32,833 bases of DNA from JBBDMW01 sp040878005 (GTDB lineage Bacteria; Chloroflexota; Dehalococcoidia; Lucifugimonadales; Lucifugimonadaceae): NCBI GenBank assembly GCA_040878005.1, contig JBBDMW010000020.1, positions 1 through 32,833 on the forward strand, given 5' to 3'. Both the position numbers and the translations under genes were made by a program. The notes under the pieces are model-generated. The model was not told where the DNA came from and made no database searches. It was given only the letters and a program-made list of their open reading frames with translations. Below are positions 14,672 through 22,627 of this stretch, piece by piece (positions within the stretch are counted from its first letter, which is position 1; every line of letters begins with the position of its first letter).

Positions 14672-15451
14672 TTGGGAGACCGCTTCAAGGGCAGGACGGC
14701 AATTGTCACCGGAGGAGGCTCGGGCATTGGGCGCTCCACTTCGCTTGCCTTTGCCGCTGAAGGCGCATCCGTCGCAGTGGCTGACGTGGATCGTTCCAGT
14801 GGCGAGGATACTCTCAGGGAGGTCATCGCCAGGGGCGGAAGGGCCATCTTTATAGAAGCGGATGTTGCCAGTGACCGGGATGCCCAGAAAATCGTCGATC
14901 AGGCCGTCTCCACCTTTGGCCGCATAGACATACTCCACAACAACGCAGGAATATCCCTTGCAGCGCCAGTTACTGAGACTTCGGCTGAAGATTGGGACCG
15001 CGTCTTTGGAGTAAACCTGAAGGGTGCCTTCCTCTGCTCTCGCTATGCCATTCCTGAGATGGCCAAACGGCGGGCCGGAATAATAGTAAACATGGCGTCA
15101 GTTGTCGGCCTTCGCTCTGTTCGCCGCGCTGCCGCGTATGCAGCAGCTGAGGCCGGGGTCATCTCGCTGACAAGGTCCATGGCCCTGGATCATGCCGATG
15201 ACGGGATACGCGTCAACTGCGTCTGCGCTGGCCTTACAGGTACCGGCATGCTTTGGCGGGCAGCGGAGGCCATGGCCCCGGGGCAGGGCGGCAGCATCAT
15301 GGAATCTTGGTCAGACAACCAGCCGCTGGGTCGAGTCGGCACCCCGGAAGACATTGCGAATGCCGTCCTCTTCCTTGCCTCGGACGACGCCGGGTACATC
15401 ACTGGCACGCCGTTGATGGTTGACGGCGGCGTGATGGCCCGCCTCGCCTGA
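14672..15451 (+). CDS. SDR-family protein lacking the catalytic lysine
   Basis: A 259-residue classical short-chain dehydrogenase fold: cofactor motif TGGGSGIG at 13-20, NNAG at 90-93, Asn115, Ser143 and Tyr156. The active-site YxxxK, however, reads YAAAE, with Glu at 160 in place of the lysine needed for normal oxidoreduction; the usual PG after VNCV is also AG. The C-terminus TPEDIANAVLFLASDDAGYITGTPLMVDGG is normal. Acidic residue Asp38 after beta-2 (ADVD) suggests NAD(H) preference if it binds cofactor. The start is a TTG with a perfect AGGAGG five bases upstream (14661-14666). It may be a non-catalytic or altered SDR; a sequencing error is the alternative. Confidence 0.88.
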   Translation: MGDRFKGRTAIVTGGGSGIGRSTSLAFAAEGASVAVADVDRSSGEDTLREVIARGGRAIFIEADVASDRDAQKIVDQAVSTFGRIDILHNNAGISLAAPVTETSAEDWDRVFGVNLKGAFLCSRYAIPEMAKRRAGIIVNMASVVGLRSVRRAAAYAAAEAGVISLTRSMALDHADDGIRVNCVCAGLTGTGMLWRAAEAMAPGQGGSIMESWSDNQPLGRVGTPEDIANAVLFLASDDAGYITGTPLMVDGGVMARLA

Positions 15452-15776
15452 AACCCTCTACACCCACCGCAGGCTGCCGAGTCAAAAAGCCGCACCAGGA
15501 GGGATCTGCGCACATCGTCAAACGGGTCATGTGATTCGTCTGAATTGCGCCGGGCGCCGTGAATCAGCCAATTAAATGTAGTTGGCCTGCGAAAAATGCG
15601 CTGGCTCCAATGTGGGCCGATTGCCTCTCATGCCATAGACCCCTCGACCGATGCACCTTAGAATGGCCCAACCAACCAAATTTGTGACGCGCACGCTAAG
15701 GTCCTTAATTAAGCGCGAGTGTCTAATGCAGGGTCCGGCCTATATTAGCCGCCTGCCTGTGTGCCCGGAGAACTGA
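15452..15776. other. Intergenic region upstream of the aminotransferase gene
   Basis: No gene seen. An imperfect dyad GCCAATTA...TAGTTGGC lies at 15567-15586. TATATT at 15741-15746, about 30 bases before the aminotransferase start, could be a -10 box but has no good -35 partner. No terminator with T-tract follows the SDR gene. Confidence 0.35.
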
Positions 15777-17153
15777 ATGACCACCGTGGAGACCGTGTCC
15801 GGCGAACGAATAGAAGAGCTTCAGCAGATCGCCGGCGATCACATGTTCATGCACGCTTCCCAGATCAATGACTGGCGCGGCAAGCTGAAGATATTCGTCA
15901 AGGGCGAAGGCTGCTGGGTTACGGACATCGAAGGCAACCGCCTGCTGGACGGTATGGCCGGCCTATGGTTCAAGGCTGCCGGCTACGGTCGCCGTGAGAT
16001 TGCGGATGCCGTGTACCAGCAGATGCTGGCCATAGAGTCCCCGCCCGCCAACTCATCCACCCTGCCCACGATCGAGCTGGCCGGGAAACTGGCCGAGATA
16101 TACCACGACCACGGCGCTCGCACGTTCTTTGTCTCCGGCGGCTCTGAGGCGGTCGAGACCGCGGTGAAGATGGCCAAGAAGTACCAGCAGCTTCGCGGCA
16201 AGGGCGGTGCATTCAAGGTCATATCCCGCCGTTACTCCTACCACGGCGGCACGGCCATGGCTGTGAGCCTCGGGCGTAGCCCTACGGCAGACCCTGCAGG
16301 CCCGGAGATGCCCGGCGCAATCCATGTAACCAACTGGAACTCGTATCGCCTGCCATACCAGGGTGACCCGGTGGACGTGGCCATCAAGTGCGCCAATGAA
16401 TTCGAAACGGTCATTCAGCACACAGGCCCCGAGTCAGTGGCTGCCATGATCGCTGAACCTGTCTCCGCCGCATCAGGCATCCATCTCCCACCGGCCGTCT
16501 ACTGGCAGCGCCTCCGGGAGATAGCAGACAAATACGACGTCGTACTCATAGCTGATGAGGTTATTACGGGCTTCGGCCGCCTCGGCACTTGGTTTGGCCC
16601 TGAGAACTGGGACGTGCAGCCGGACATCACCACCGTGGCGAAGGCGCTCACCAGCGGCTACGCGCCCCTGGGGGCTGCAATCGCAACCAGGAAAATCGCC
16701 GACGTGTTCGTTGGAGGAGAGAAGGAGGCGTTCCGTCACCTGATCACATTCGGAGGCCATCCAGTGTCGGCCGCGGCCGCCCTGGCGAACCTGGAAGTGT
16801 TCGAGAGAGAAGATCTGCTCGGTAACTCACGTCGTATGGGTGATTACCTGTACGACAAACTGCAATCGCTGCGGGATCACAGTATCGTTGGTGATGTCAG
16901 GGGCGGCCTGGGGCTGCTGGCGGCGGTTGAGTTGGTCAAGGACCGCGAAACCAGGGAGCCGTTCCCGAAGAGCGCTGGCCTGGCGGGGAGGCTTCCGAAG
17001 ATGCTTTACGAACGGAACCTGGTCAGCTTCCGGGCAGGAGATGTCATCTCAATATGCCCGCCGCTGTCAATCAACAAAGACGAGATCGACTTCTTGGTCG
17101 GTGTTCTGGATGAGTCGATCGGTCAAATCGCGAAGGAACTGGGCGCCACATGA
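15777..17153 (+). CDS. Class III PLP-dependent aminotransferase
   Basis: A 458-residue omega-amino-acid:pyruvate-type aminotransferase. PLP-site features: SGGSEAVETAVKMA at 120-133 binding phosphate, YSYHGGT at 153-159 stacking on PLP, ADEVITGFGR at 259-268 with Asp260 contacting the ring nitrogen, and Lys289 in TVAKALTSGYAPLGA as the Schiff-base lysine. GLWFKAAGYGRREIADA near the N-terminus is typical of the beta-alanine/putrescine/taurine-pyruvate group. Start ATG 15777, with CGGAGAA just upstream. It stands alone; the Dpp ATPase gene follows after 183 bases with a separate promoter candidate. Amino donor cannot be fixed from sequence; an amine or beta-amino acid is likely. Confidence 0.92.
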   Translation: MTTVETVSGERIEELQQIAGDHMFMHASQINDWRGKLKIFVKGEGCWVTDIEGNRLLDGMAGLWFKAAGYGRREIADAVYQQMLAIESPPANSSTLPTIELAGKLAEIYHDHGARTFFVSGGSEAVETAVKMAKKYQQLRGKGGAFKVISRRYSYHGGTAMAVSLGRSPTADPAGPEMPGAIHVTNWNSYRLPYQGDPVDVAIKCANEFETVIQHTGPESVAAMIAEPVSAASGIHLPPAVYWQRLREIADKYDVVLIADEVITGFGRLGTWFGPENWDVQPDITTVAKALTSGYAPLGAAIATRKIADVFVGGEKEAFRHLITFGGHPVSAAAALANLEVFEREDLLGNSRRMGDYLYDKLQSLRDHSIVGDVRGGLGLLAAVELVKDRETREPFPKSAGLAGRLPKMLYERNLVSFRAGDVISICPPLSINKDEIDFLVGVLDESIGQIAKELGAT

Positions 17154-17180
17154 GTGTGCGCTCAAAATATAACCGGAGTG

Positions 17181-17211
17181 TTGGCGCGCCTGCCGTGGAA
17201 TGTGTTATAAA
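17181..17211 (+). promoter_or_regulatory. Candidate promoter of the peptide-transport ATPase genes
   Basis: TTGGCG at 17181-17186 and TTATAA at 17205-17210 with an 18-base spacer, about 125 bases before the dppD-like start. Confidence 0.4.
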
Positions 17212-17336
17212 GCCCGGCACCTCAGGTAGTCCGAACGTGGACTGCCTGTCAATAATAGGCATTTGCCTGCCGTCGCCCGCTGGGTGGGCCAAGCAGGCGA
17301 GGCGCGCTGACGCCCGGCGTTATCAGGGGAGCCGCC

Positions 17337-18407
17337 ATGGATGACACAACGAGGACGCCTGACGCTCCTGAACAGGAGCAGGGCACAGAGCAGAGGCGAA
17401 CGTACGAAGATGGGTTCGGTCCCAATACCATCCAAGAAGAAGTCGTACTGGATGTCAAAGACCTCCGGACCTACTTCACGACCCGTTGGGGAACCGTAAA
17501 GGCTGTTGACGGCGTCAGCTATCACGTAAAGAAGGGTGAGACTCTTGGCGTGGTGGGCGAGTCAGGCTCGGGCAAGTCCGTGACCGCACTCTCCATCATG
17601 AGACTGGTCCCATCTCCTCCCGGCCACATCGTTGGCGGCGAGGTGATCCTCAACGGTCGCGACATCCTCCAACTCTCTGAAGATCAGATGACCAAGGTCA
17701 GGGGCGGCGAGATCGCAATGATCTTGCAGGACCCCATGAGCGCGCTCAACCCGGTTTTCACCATTGAAAACCAGGTTGGCGAAGCTATTCAGATCCACCA
17801 GGGACTGAAGGGCAGGTCGCTCTGGGACAAGGTGGTGGATGCACTCAAGAAGGTGCGTATTCCGGCTGCTGAGACCAGGGCCAAGGACTACCCCCACCAG
17901 CTTTCGGGCGGCATGCGCCAGCGTGTGGTGGGCGCAATCGGAATTTCGTCTGAGCCCGCCGTGATCATCGCTGACGAGCCGACCACCTCACTGGACGTGA
18001 CCATTCAGGCGGCATACCTCCGCCTGCTCAGGCAGATCCAGTCTGAGGAAGGCGCTGCGATCATATTCATCACCCACGACTTCGGTATCGTGGCCAAGAT
18101 GTGTGACCGTGTTGCTGTAATGTACGCAGGCCGGATTGTTGAAACCGGTGACGTGCGGCAGATATTCAACACACCTCAGCACCCGTATACCCATGCCCTG
18201 ATCGAGTCCGTTCCGAAGCTGGAGGAGAAGACCGGCCGGCTGCTCCAAATTGAAGGTCAGCCGCCGCTGCTCTACAACCTGCCTCCCGGATGCCCGTTCG
18301 CCCCACGCTGCACGCGTGTGATTGACCGATGCCGAGAGGAGTACCCGCCAACCGAGACTGCGGGTACCGATCACATTTTCAATTGCTGGAACCCGGTGCC
18401 TCACTAA
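17337..18407 (+). CDS. Peptide ABC transporter ATP-binding subunit (DppD/OppD-like)
   Basis: A 356-residue ATPase of the oligopeptide/dipeptide/nickel importer family. Walker A GESGSGKS at 74-81, Q-loop ILQDPMSALNP, signature LSGGM at 189-193, Walker B VIIADEP at 209-215, and the C-terminal oligo_HPY extension (QHPYTHALIESVP then CPFAPRCTRVIDRC), whose cysteines in DppD proteins can bind an iron-sulfur cluster. A charged N-terminal extension of about 35 residues precedes the domain. Its stop overlaps the next gene start by one base. No permease or binding-protein gene is in the window, so the two ATPases must serve partners encoded elsewhere. Confidence 0.93.
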   Translation: MDDTTRTPDAPEQEQGTEQRRTYEDGFGPNTIQEEVVLDVKDLRTYFTTRWGTVKAVDGVSYHVKKGETLGVVGESGSGKSVTALSIMRLVPSPPGHIVGGEVILNGRDILQLSEDQMTKVRGGEIAMILQDPMSALNPVFTIENQVGEAIQIHQGLKGRSLWDKVVDALKKVRIPAAETRAKDYPHQLSGGMRQRVVGAIGISSEPAVIIADEPTTSLDVTIQAAYLRLLRQIQSEEGAAIIFITHDFGIVAKMCDRVAVMYAGRIVETGDVRQIFNTPQHPYTHALIESVPKLEEKTGRLLQIEGQPPLLYNLPPGCPFAPRCTRVIDRCREEYPPTETAGTDHIFNCWNPVPH

Positions 18408-19573
18408 TGACAACTACCGAAACTCCTACTCCAAACCAGACCACGGCCCCCACGGTCGTCCCTGAAGCTCCTGGAACACTTTCATCTGACGACTCCATTC
18501 TCCAGATCAGGGGCTTGCAGAAGTGGTTCCCAGTTGGCGGCAGCCTCCTGGGGTTTGGCGAAAAGACCTACCTGAAGGCAGTGGACGGCGTCGACTTCGA
18601 CATCGTGGCTGGCAAGACCTTTGGTCTCGTGGGTGAATCAGGCTGTGGCAAGACCACCACTGCCAAGGTGCTGTTGGGACTTGAAAAGCCCACCGGCGGG
18701 ACCATCTACTTTGAAGGCCAGGACGTGACGAAGCTGAACCGTGCGGGCCGCAAGCGCTTCCGCACCACGGTGCAGGCCGTGTTCCAGGACCCCTGGTCCT
18801 CTCTGAACCCACGGATGCGTGTCCAGGCCATCGTCGGCGAGCCACTCGAAATTGCCACGTCCATGACGAAGGGGCAAATTCGCTCACGCGTCTCGGACCT
18901 GCTCACTGAGGTCGGGCTGAACCCGTACCAGGCAAACCTGTATCCGCACGAGTTCTCCGGAGGCCAGAGGCAGCGCATCGGCATCGCCCGTTCGCTGGCC
19001 CTGAACCCCAAGGTCATTGTGCTGGACGAGCCCGTCTCCGCTCTTGACGTGTCCATTCGTGCACAGATCATGAACCTGCTGGTTGACCTGCAGAATGAGC
19101 ATGGCCTTGCCTACCTGCTGATCGCCCACAACCTGGCCACCGTCCGGTACATGTGCCACATCACTGGTGTCATGTACCTCGGCAGGATCCGGGAGATCGG
19201 GAACACCGAAGACGTCTTCAGTGATCCGCTTCACCCGTACACGAAGGCTCTGATCTCCGCCGCTCTGCCGTCCCACCCGGACATTCAGCGTGAGGAGATC
19301 ATCCTCCCAGGTGAAGTTCCTTCCCCGGTGAACCCGCCTTCAGGCTGCAGCTTCAACCCACGCTGCTTCATGAAGATTGGTGATGTCTGCGAGCAGGAGA
19401 CTCCTTACCTGCAGGAGCAGCATCAGACCGAGCATTGGGTGTCGTGCCACCTGTACGACGAAACCGGCCACCCGACCAACTGGAACGGCCGCGATGCCAC
19501 GGCGATTCCGCCCGGACCAGGAGCCGACGCCTTCAAGTCAGACGCCGCTGTCGCTCCTGACGGAAACGGATAG
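18407..19573 (+). CDS. Peptide ABC transporter ATP-binding subunit (DppF/OppF-like)
   Basis: A 388-residue partner ATPase. The ATG at 18407 overlaps the previous stop (TAATG), which decides the start over a frame reaching back to 18329. Walker A GESGCGKT at 76-83, FQDPWSSLNPRM, signature FSGGQ at 183-187, Walker B VIVLDEP at 203-209 and the oligo_HPY tail (LHPYTKALISAALP, then GCSFNPRCFMKIGDVC). The F-type features (SSLNPRM, SALDVS) distinguish it from the D-type upstream. A Pro/Thr-rich N-terminus of 30 residues and a Gly/Pro/Ala tail flank the domain. Transcription ends at the strong terminator just downstream. Confidence 0.94.
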   Translation: MTTTETPTPNQTTAPTVVPEAPGTLSSDDSILQIRGLQKWFPVGGSLLGFGEKTYLKAVDGVDFDIVAGKTFGLVGESGCGKTTTAKVLLGLEKPTGGTIYFEGQDVTKLNRAGRKRFRTTVQAVFQDPWSSLNPRMRVQAIVGEPLEIATSMTKGQIRSRVSDLLTEVGLNPYQANLYPHEFSGGQRQRIGIARSLALNPKVIVLDEPVSALDVSIRAQIMNLLVDLQNEHGLAYLLIAHNLATVRYMCHITGVMYLGRIREIGNTEDVFSDPLHPYTKALISAALPSHPDIQREEIILPGEVPSPVNPPSGCSFNPRCFMKIGDVCEQETPYLQEQHQTEHWVSCHLYDETGHPTNWNGRDATAIPPGPGADAFKSDAAVAPDGNG

Positions 19574-19593
19574 CAGTTTCAGGCATTGACGTG

Positions 19594-19628
19594 AAAGAGG
19601 CCGTGGCAGTTGCCACGGCCTCTTTTTT
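19594..19628 (+). terminator. Intrinsic terminator after the DppF-like gene
   Basis: A perfect 14-bp stem, 19594-19607 with 19612-19625, loop AGTT, running directly into a T-tract (19621-19628). Begins 20 bases after the stop codon. Confidence 0.95.
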
Positions 19629-19781
19629 GTATGCGGCCACGTGAGAATTCAGAGCCGTCGCCGAGTTCGTTCCCATGGTTTCCGCTCAACACGTGGGCTC
19701 ACATGGTTTCTTGACCCACGGCCACAGTAGACGTGCTACATTCTGCTACCAATGGCTTCTGCAACAGGAGAGTCAGCCGCC

Positions 19782-20528
19782 ATGCGACACGAAACGCATC
19801 CGGAGCAGCCCAACGATCCACCCGCCGCAATCGCCCACACTCGCCGCGTCTTCTTGGGCCGTGCAGCGGGCGCAGGCGCCGCGCTCATCGGCCTGTACGT
19901 GGCGCCCTCGCTGGCCAGCACCGCGGCCAGGCCGGCATACGCCGCTGGCACCCCGGCGCCCACTGCCACTCCACCCACTCCGGCGCAACTGGTCGATAAC
20001 CAGGTAAAGAGCTTCAGCTCATCAAGCTCGGCTGTAGACGTCTTGGCGTTCAACAAGTTCAACCCTGCTCTGGGCACGCTCGACAAAGTGTTCGTATCCA
20101 TCATCGGCCAGATGTCGGCCGATGGCATCAACCCCCCGGTGGGCATCCCGCCGTTGCTCCAGCCATTCTCGGTGAATGTGGAGACACACGTCGACAGTCT
20201 GATCGACGGCTTCGCTTTCGGTACTCCGGCAATTATGTCCTTGTCGGGTACAGGCTTCCCGGTTTCCGGCAGCTTTACGTTCAGCTTCGAGTTTGGCCAG
20301 GCATCAGACCTGGTGGGATTTGTGCCTCCTTCCGGTGTTTCAGGTGTCACCCCTCCAGTGACCATAAACGGAACCCGCAGCGATTTCATAGACACCGCCG
20401 GCCTGGGCATAGGCTGGCAAATCCAGTTCAGGAACACGCATATCCTTACATCGGGTTCCGCATCGGTGACCACATCAAGTGCCAACGGCGCAGTAAATGT
20501 GCAGTACTTCTACACGCCAAGTCCGTAA
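19782..20528 (+). CDS. Tat-exported surface protein with choice-of-anchor-like domain
   Basis: A 248-residue secreted protein. The N-terminus has a Tat motif, HTRRVFLG (Arg21-Arg22), a hydrophobic stretch and a likely signal-peptidase site after AYA (about residue 54). A short Pro/Thr/Ala linker leads to a beta-rich domain whose start, VDVLAFNKFNPALGTLDKVFVSI, resembles 'choice-of-anchor E' surface domains (F(D/N)P.LGTL...V), from memory. The C-terminus is Ser/Thr/Asn-rich with no membrane anchor, so it may be released or non-covalently attached. Start 19782 is preferred over ATG 19752 because AGGAG precedes it. No enzymatic motif. Confidence 0.72.
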   Translation: MRHETHPEQPNDPPAAIAHTRRVFLGRAAGAGAALIGLYVAPSLASTAARPAYAAGTPAPTATPPTPAQLVDNQVKSFSSSSSAVDVLAFNKFNPALGTLDKVFVSIIGQMSADGINPPVGIPPLLQPFSVNVETHVDSLIDGFAFGTPAIMSLSGTGFPVSGSFTFSFEFGQASDLVGFVPPSGVSGVTPPVTINGTRSDFIDTAGLGIGWQIQFRNTHILTSGSASVTTSSANGAVNVQYFYTPSP

Positions 20529-20641
20529 AAGTAACGCAACGTATCAACTTTGACCGCAAGACCCCGATAGATTACCCGGTAGGTTCTCGCAATACTGGTG
20601 ATGCAATATCGCAGCGCCAGTAAGTGATGAAGGACGGAATC

Positions 20642-21757
20642 ATGCCCACCGTGCGGGTACGACCAGCCACCCAGACAGGCGAGGCCATGCCGAACGACGA
20701 AGCCATGTGGCAGGCCGTGCTTAATCGCAGTGGAGTCAGCGACGGCGCGTTCGTATATGCAGTCAGTTCAACAGGAATCTACTGCCGCCCATCCTGTCCT
20801 GCCCGCCGGCCAAAACGTGCCCACGTGCGATTCTTCGCCGCAGCGGTCCAGGCAGAGCAGTCCGGCTACCGTGCTTGCCGGCGCTGCCAACCTGCTCAGG
20901 CCGAGTCTCCAGCGAAAAAAATCGTCCGGCAGGTCTGCATATATATCGATGAGCACACTGGAGCACCGCCAAACCTTGCCACTCTCGGTGCGCTCGTGGG
21001 CCTCAGTCCGGCCCACCTCCAGCGCCTGTTCAAGAAAACGGTCGGAACCACCCCGCGCCAGTACGCTGCAGCTCGTCGCCTCGACCGCTTCAAGTCCCAG
21101 GTCAAAGACGGGAACAACGTGGCCGATGCACAGTACGAGGCCGGCTACCAGTCCAGCAGCCAGCTTTACTCAGAGGCCCCCGCCCGCCTCGGCATGACTC
21201 CAGCCGCTTACAGCAGGGGAGGCTTGGCCGCAGACATATCGTTCGCCACGACCACAACCTACCTTGGCGACCTCCTGGTGGCAGCAACGCAGCGTGGCAT
21301 CTGTGCCATTCGCTTCGGCCCATCTCCCGCTGACCTGGAGCAGACGCTTCGTGTCGAGTTCCCTGCAGCGACCATCCGGCGTGATGACTCATCCCTGCGT
21401 CCGTGGGTTGATGCCCTGTTGAACCACCTGGAAGGCCAGGGCGAGACACTGCTCGACCTGCCAATGGATATCCAGGCCACAGCCTTCCAGGCGCGCGTAT
21501 ACGAAGCCCTCCGAGCCATTCCGTACGGCAGCACACGCTCTTACCGGCAAATCGCAGAATCCCTTGGCCAGCCCACGGCAGCGCGCTCCGTTGCAAGCGC
21601 CTGCGCCCGTAACCCCGTCGCACTGGTCATACCATGCCACCGGGTTGTGCGCGGCGACGGCAGCCTCAGCGGCTACCGTTGGGGCCTGGACCGCAAACGC
21701 TCCCTGTTGGCCAACGAAGCAAAGTCGGCCAACCCGGGCGCAATCCAAAACGGCTGA
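20642..21757 (+). CDS. ada: Bifunctional Ada: alkyl-phosphotriester/O6-alkylguanine methyltransferase and activator
   Basis: A 371-residue adaptive-response protein. Domain order: N-terminal zinc domain that accepts methyl groups from phosphotriesters (cysteines at 48, 52, 79 and 82; GIYCRPSCPARRP...GYRACRRC), an AraC-type HTH region (about 90-190; LVGLSPAHLQRLFKKTVGTTPRQY), a linker domain and the MGMT domain with FQARVYEALRAIPYGSTRSYRQIA and acceptor Cys332 in IPCHRVV. All key residues are present. Start at 20642 is supported by AAGGA; GTG 20624 and ATG 20627 are in frame upstream, and ATG at 20687 would also leave the first domain whole. As in E. coli it probably activates its own transcription after methylation. 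tag is 12 kb away and not linked. Confidence 0.95.
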   Translation: MPTVRVRPATQTGEAMPNDEAMWQAVLNRSGVSDGAFVYAVSSTGIYCRPSCPARRPKRAHVRFFAAAVQAEQSGYRACRRCQPAQAESPAKKIVRQVCIYIDEHTGAPPNLATLGALVGLSPAHLQRLFKKTVGTTPRQYAAARRLDRFKSQVKDGNNVADAQYEAGYQSSSQLYSEAPARLGMTPAAYSRGGLAADISFATTTTYLGDLLVAATQRGICAIRFGPSPADLEQTLRVEFPAATIRRDDSSLRPWVDALLNHLEGQGETLLDLPMDIQATAFQARVYEALRAIPYGSTRSYRQIAESLGQPTAARSVASACARNPVALVIPCHRVVRGDGSLSGYRWGLDRKRSLLANEAKSANPGAIQNG

Positions 21758-22081
21758 AACCCGGGCGTCGAGTTCGAGCTTTAGTTCAACTTCCACTCGT
21801 GGTTGTTCTATGGACTTGGCTGGTATGTAAGCCAACTGCCAGGCCGGTTCCGGTGGGCCATCTACACAGCACTCGCTGCAACAGGCCAAACTTGTGCCTG
21901 TAATCCAGCCGCGCAACTTCACCATCCGCTGCGCTCCATACGTGCGCGCAGGGCACAACTGCCGCGGGCGGCCCTGAGCGGGGATAAATCGAACCTTCAC
22001 AACGTGGGTCTGGCCTCACAAAAATACTTGTATAACGCTCAACAATATGACATCCTTCATTAATTGTGACAGGAGCTACTA
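21758..22081. other. Intergenic region between ada and the MarR-RND genes
   Basis: No supported gene; an 86-codon frame (21803-22063) has neither start signal nor domain. The last 60 bases are A+T-rich and hold the promoter of the MarR gene, with AGGAG at about 22070 as its ribosome site. No T-tract terminator is seen after ada. Confidence 0.35.
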
Positions 22082-22588
22082 ATGGATAATTCCGCGCCTC
22101 TCAAGCGAGAGGAACTCACTGCTGAACTGAGCCGGCTTGGCGTGGCCATGCGGTCGCCAAAGATGCACGGCGCCAGGGCCTTGATGGACCTGGACCTGAC
22201 GCTTCCCCAGTTACGGGCTGTATTCGCTCTTTCGGAATCGGAGTTCATGAGCATGAGCCCACTTGCCCAGGAGTTGGGCATCACCCTGTCTGCCTGCACA
22301 CACATGGTGGACAAGTTGGTGGCCGCCGGGCTCGTGTCTCGGAGCGAGGACCCCGCCGACCGGCGTGTGGTCCGTTGCTCCCTGACGGATAAAGGCCAGG
22401 ATGTGGCTGAACAACTGCGTCAGTCCATGCCGTTTGAGCGTGCGGAGTTCCAGGACCGGCTCACCGTCGATGAGCTACGAGTCATTGTGCAGGCCGTGTC
22501 CATCTTTCAACGGGTGATGGCAGAAATGCAGGATGACGCCAATGCGCCTGTTTCGGGCGATGTTCATCATTCGAACAGTGCTCTCTGA
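22082..22588 (+). CDS. MarR-family regulator of the adjacent efflux pump
   Basis: A 168-residue winged-helix regulator: LTLPQLRAVFALSE, then SPLAQELGITLSACTHMVDKLVAAGLVSR as the HTH, with the wing EDPADRRVVRCSLTDKGQDVAE. A clear AGGAG precedes the ATG. The RND permease gene starts 39 bases after its stop on the same strand, the classic repressor-pump arrangement, so it probably represses the two-gene operon and is relieved by a pump substrate (inference). Confidence 0.9.
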   Translation: MDNSAPLKREELTAELSRLGVAMRSPKMHGARALMDLDLTLPQLRAVFALSESEFMSMSPLAQELGITLSACTHMVDKLVAAGLVSRSEDPADRRVVRCSLTDKGQDVAEQLRQSMPFERAEFQDRLTVDELRVIVQAVSIFQRVMAEMQDDANAPVSGDVHHSNSAL

Positions 22589-22627
22589 ACATTCCCTCAA
22601 CCATCAGCCAAGGAAAACCTCCCAGCG

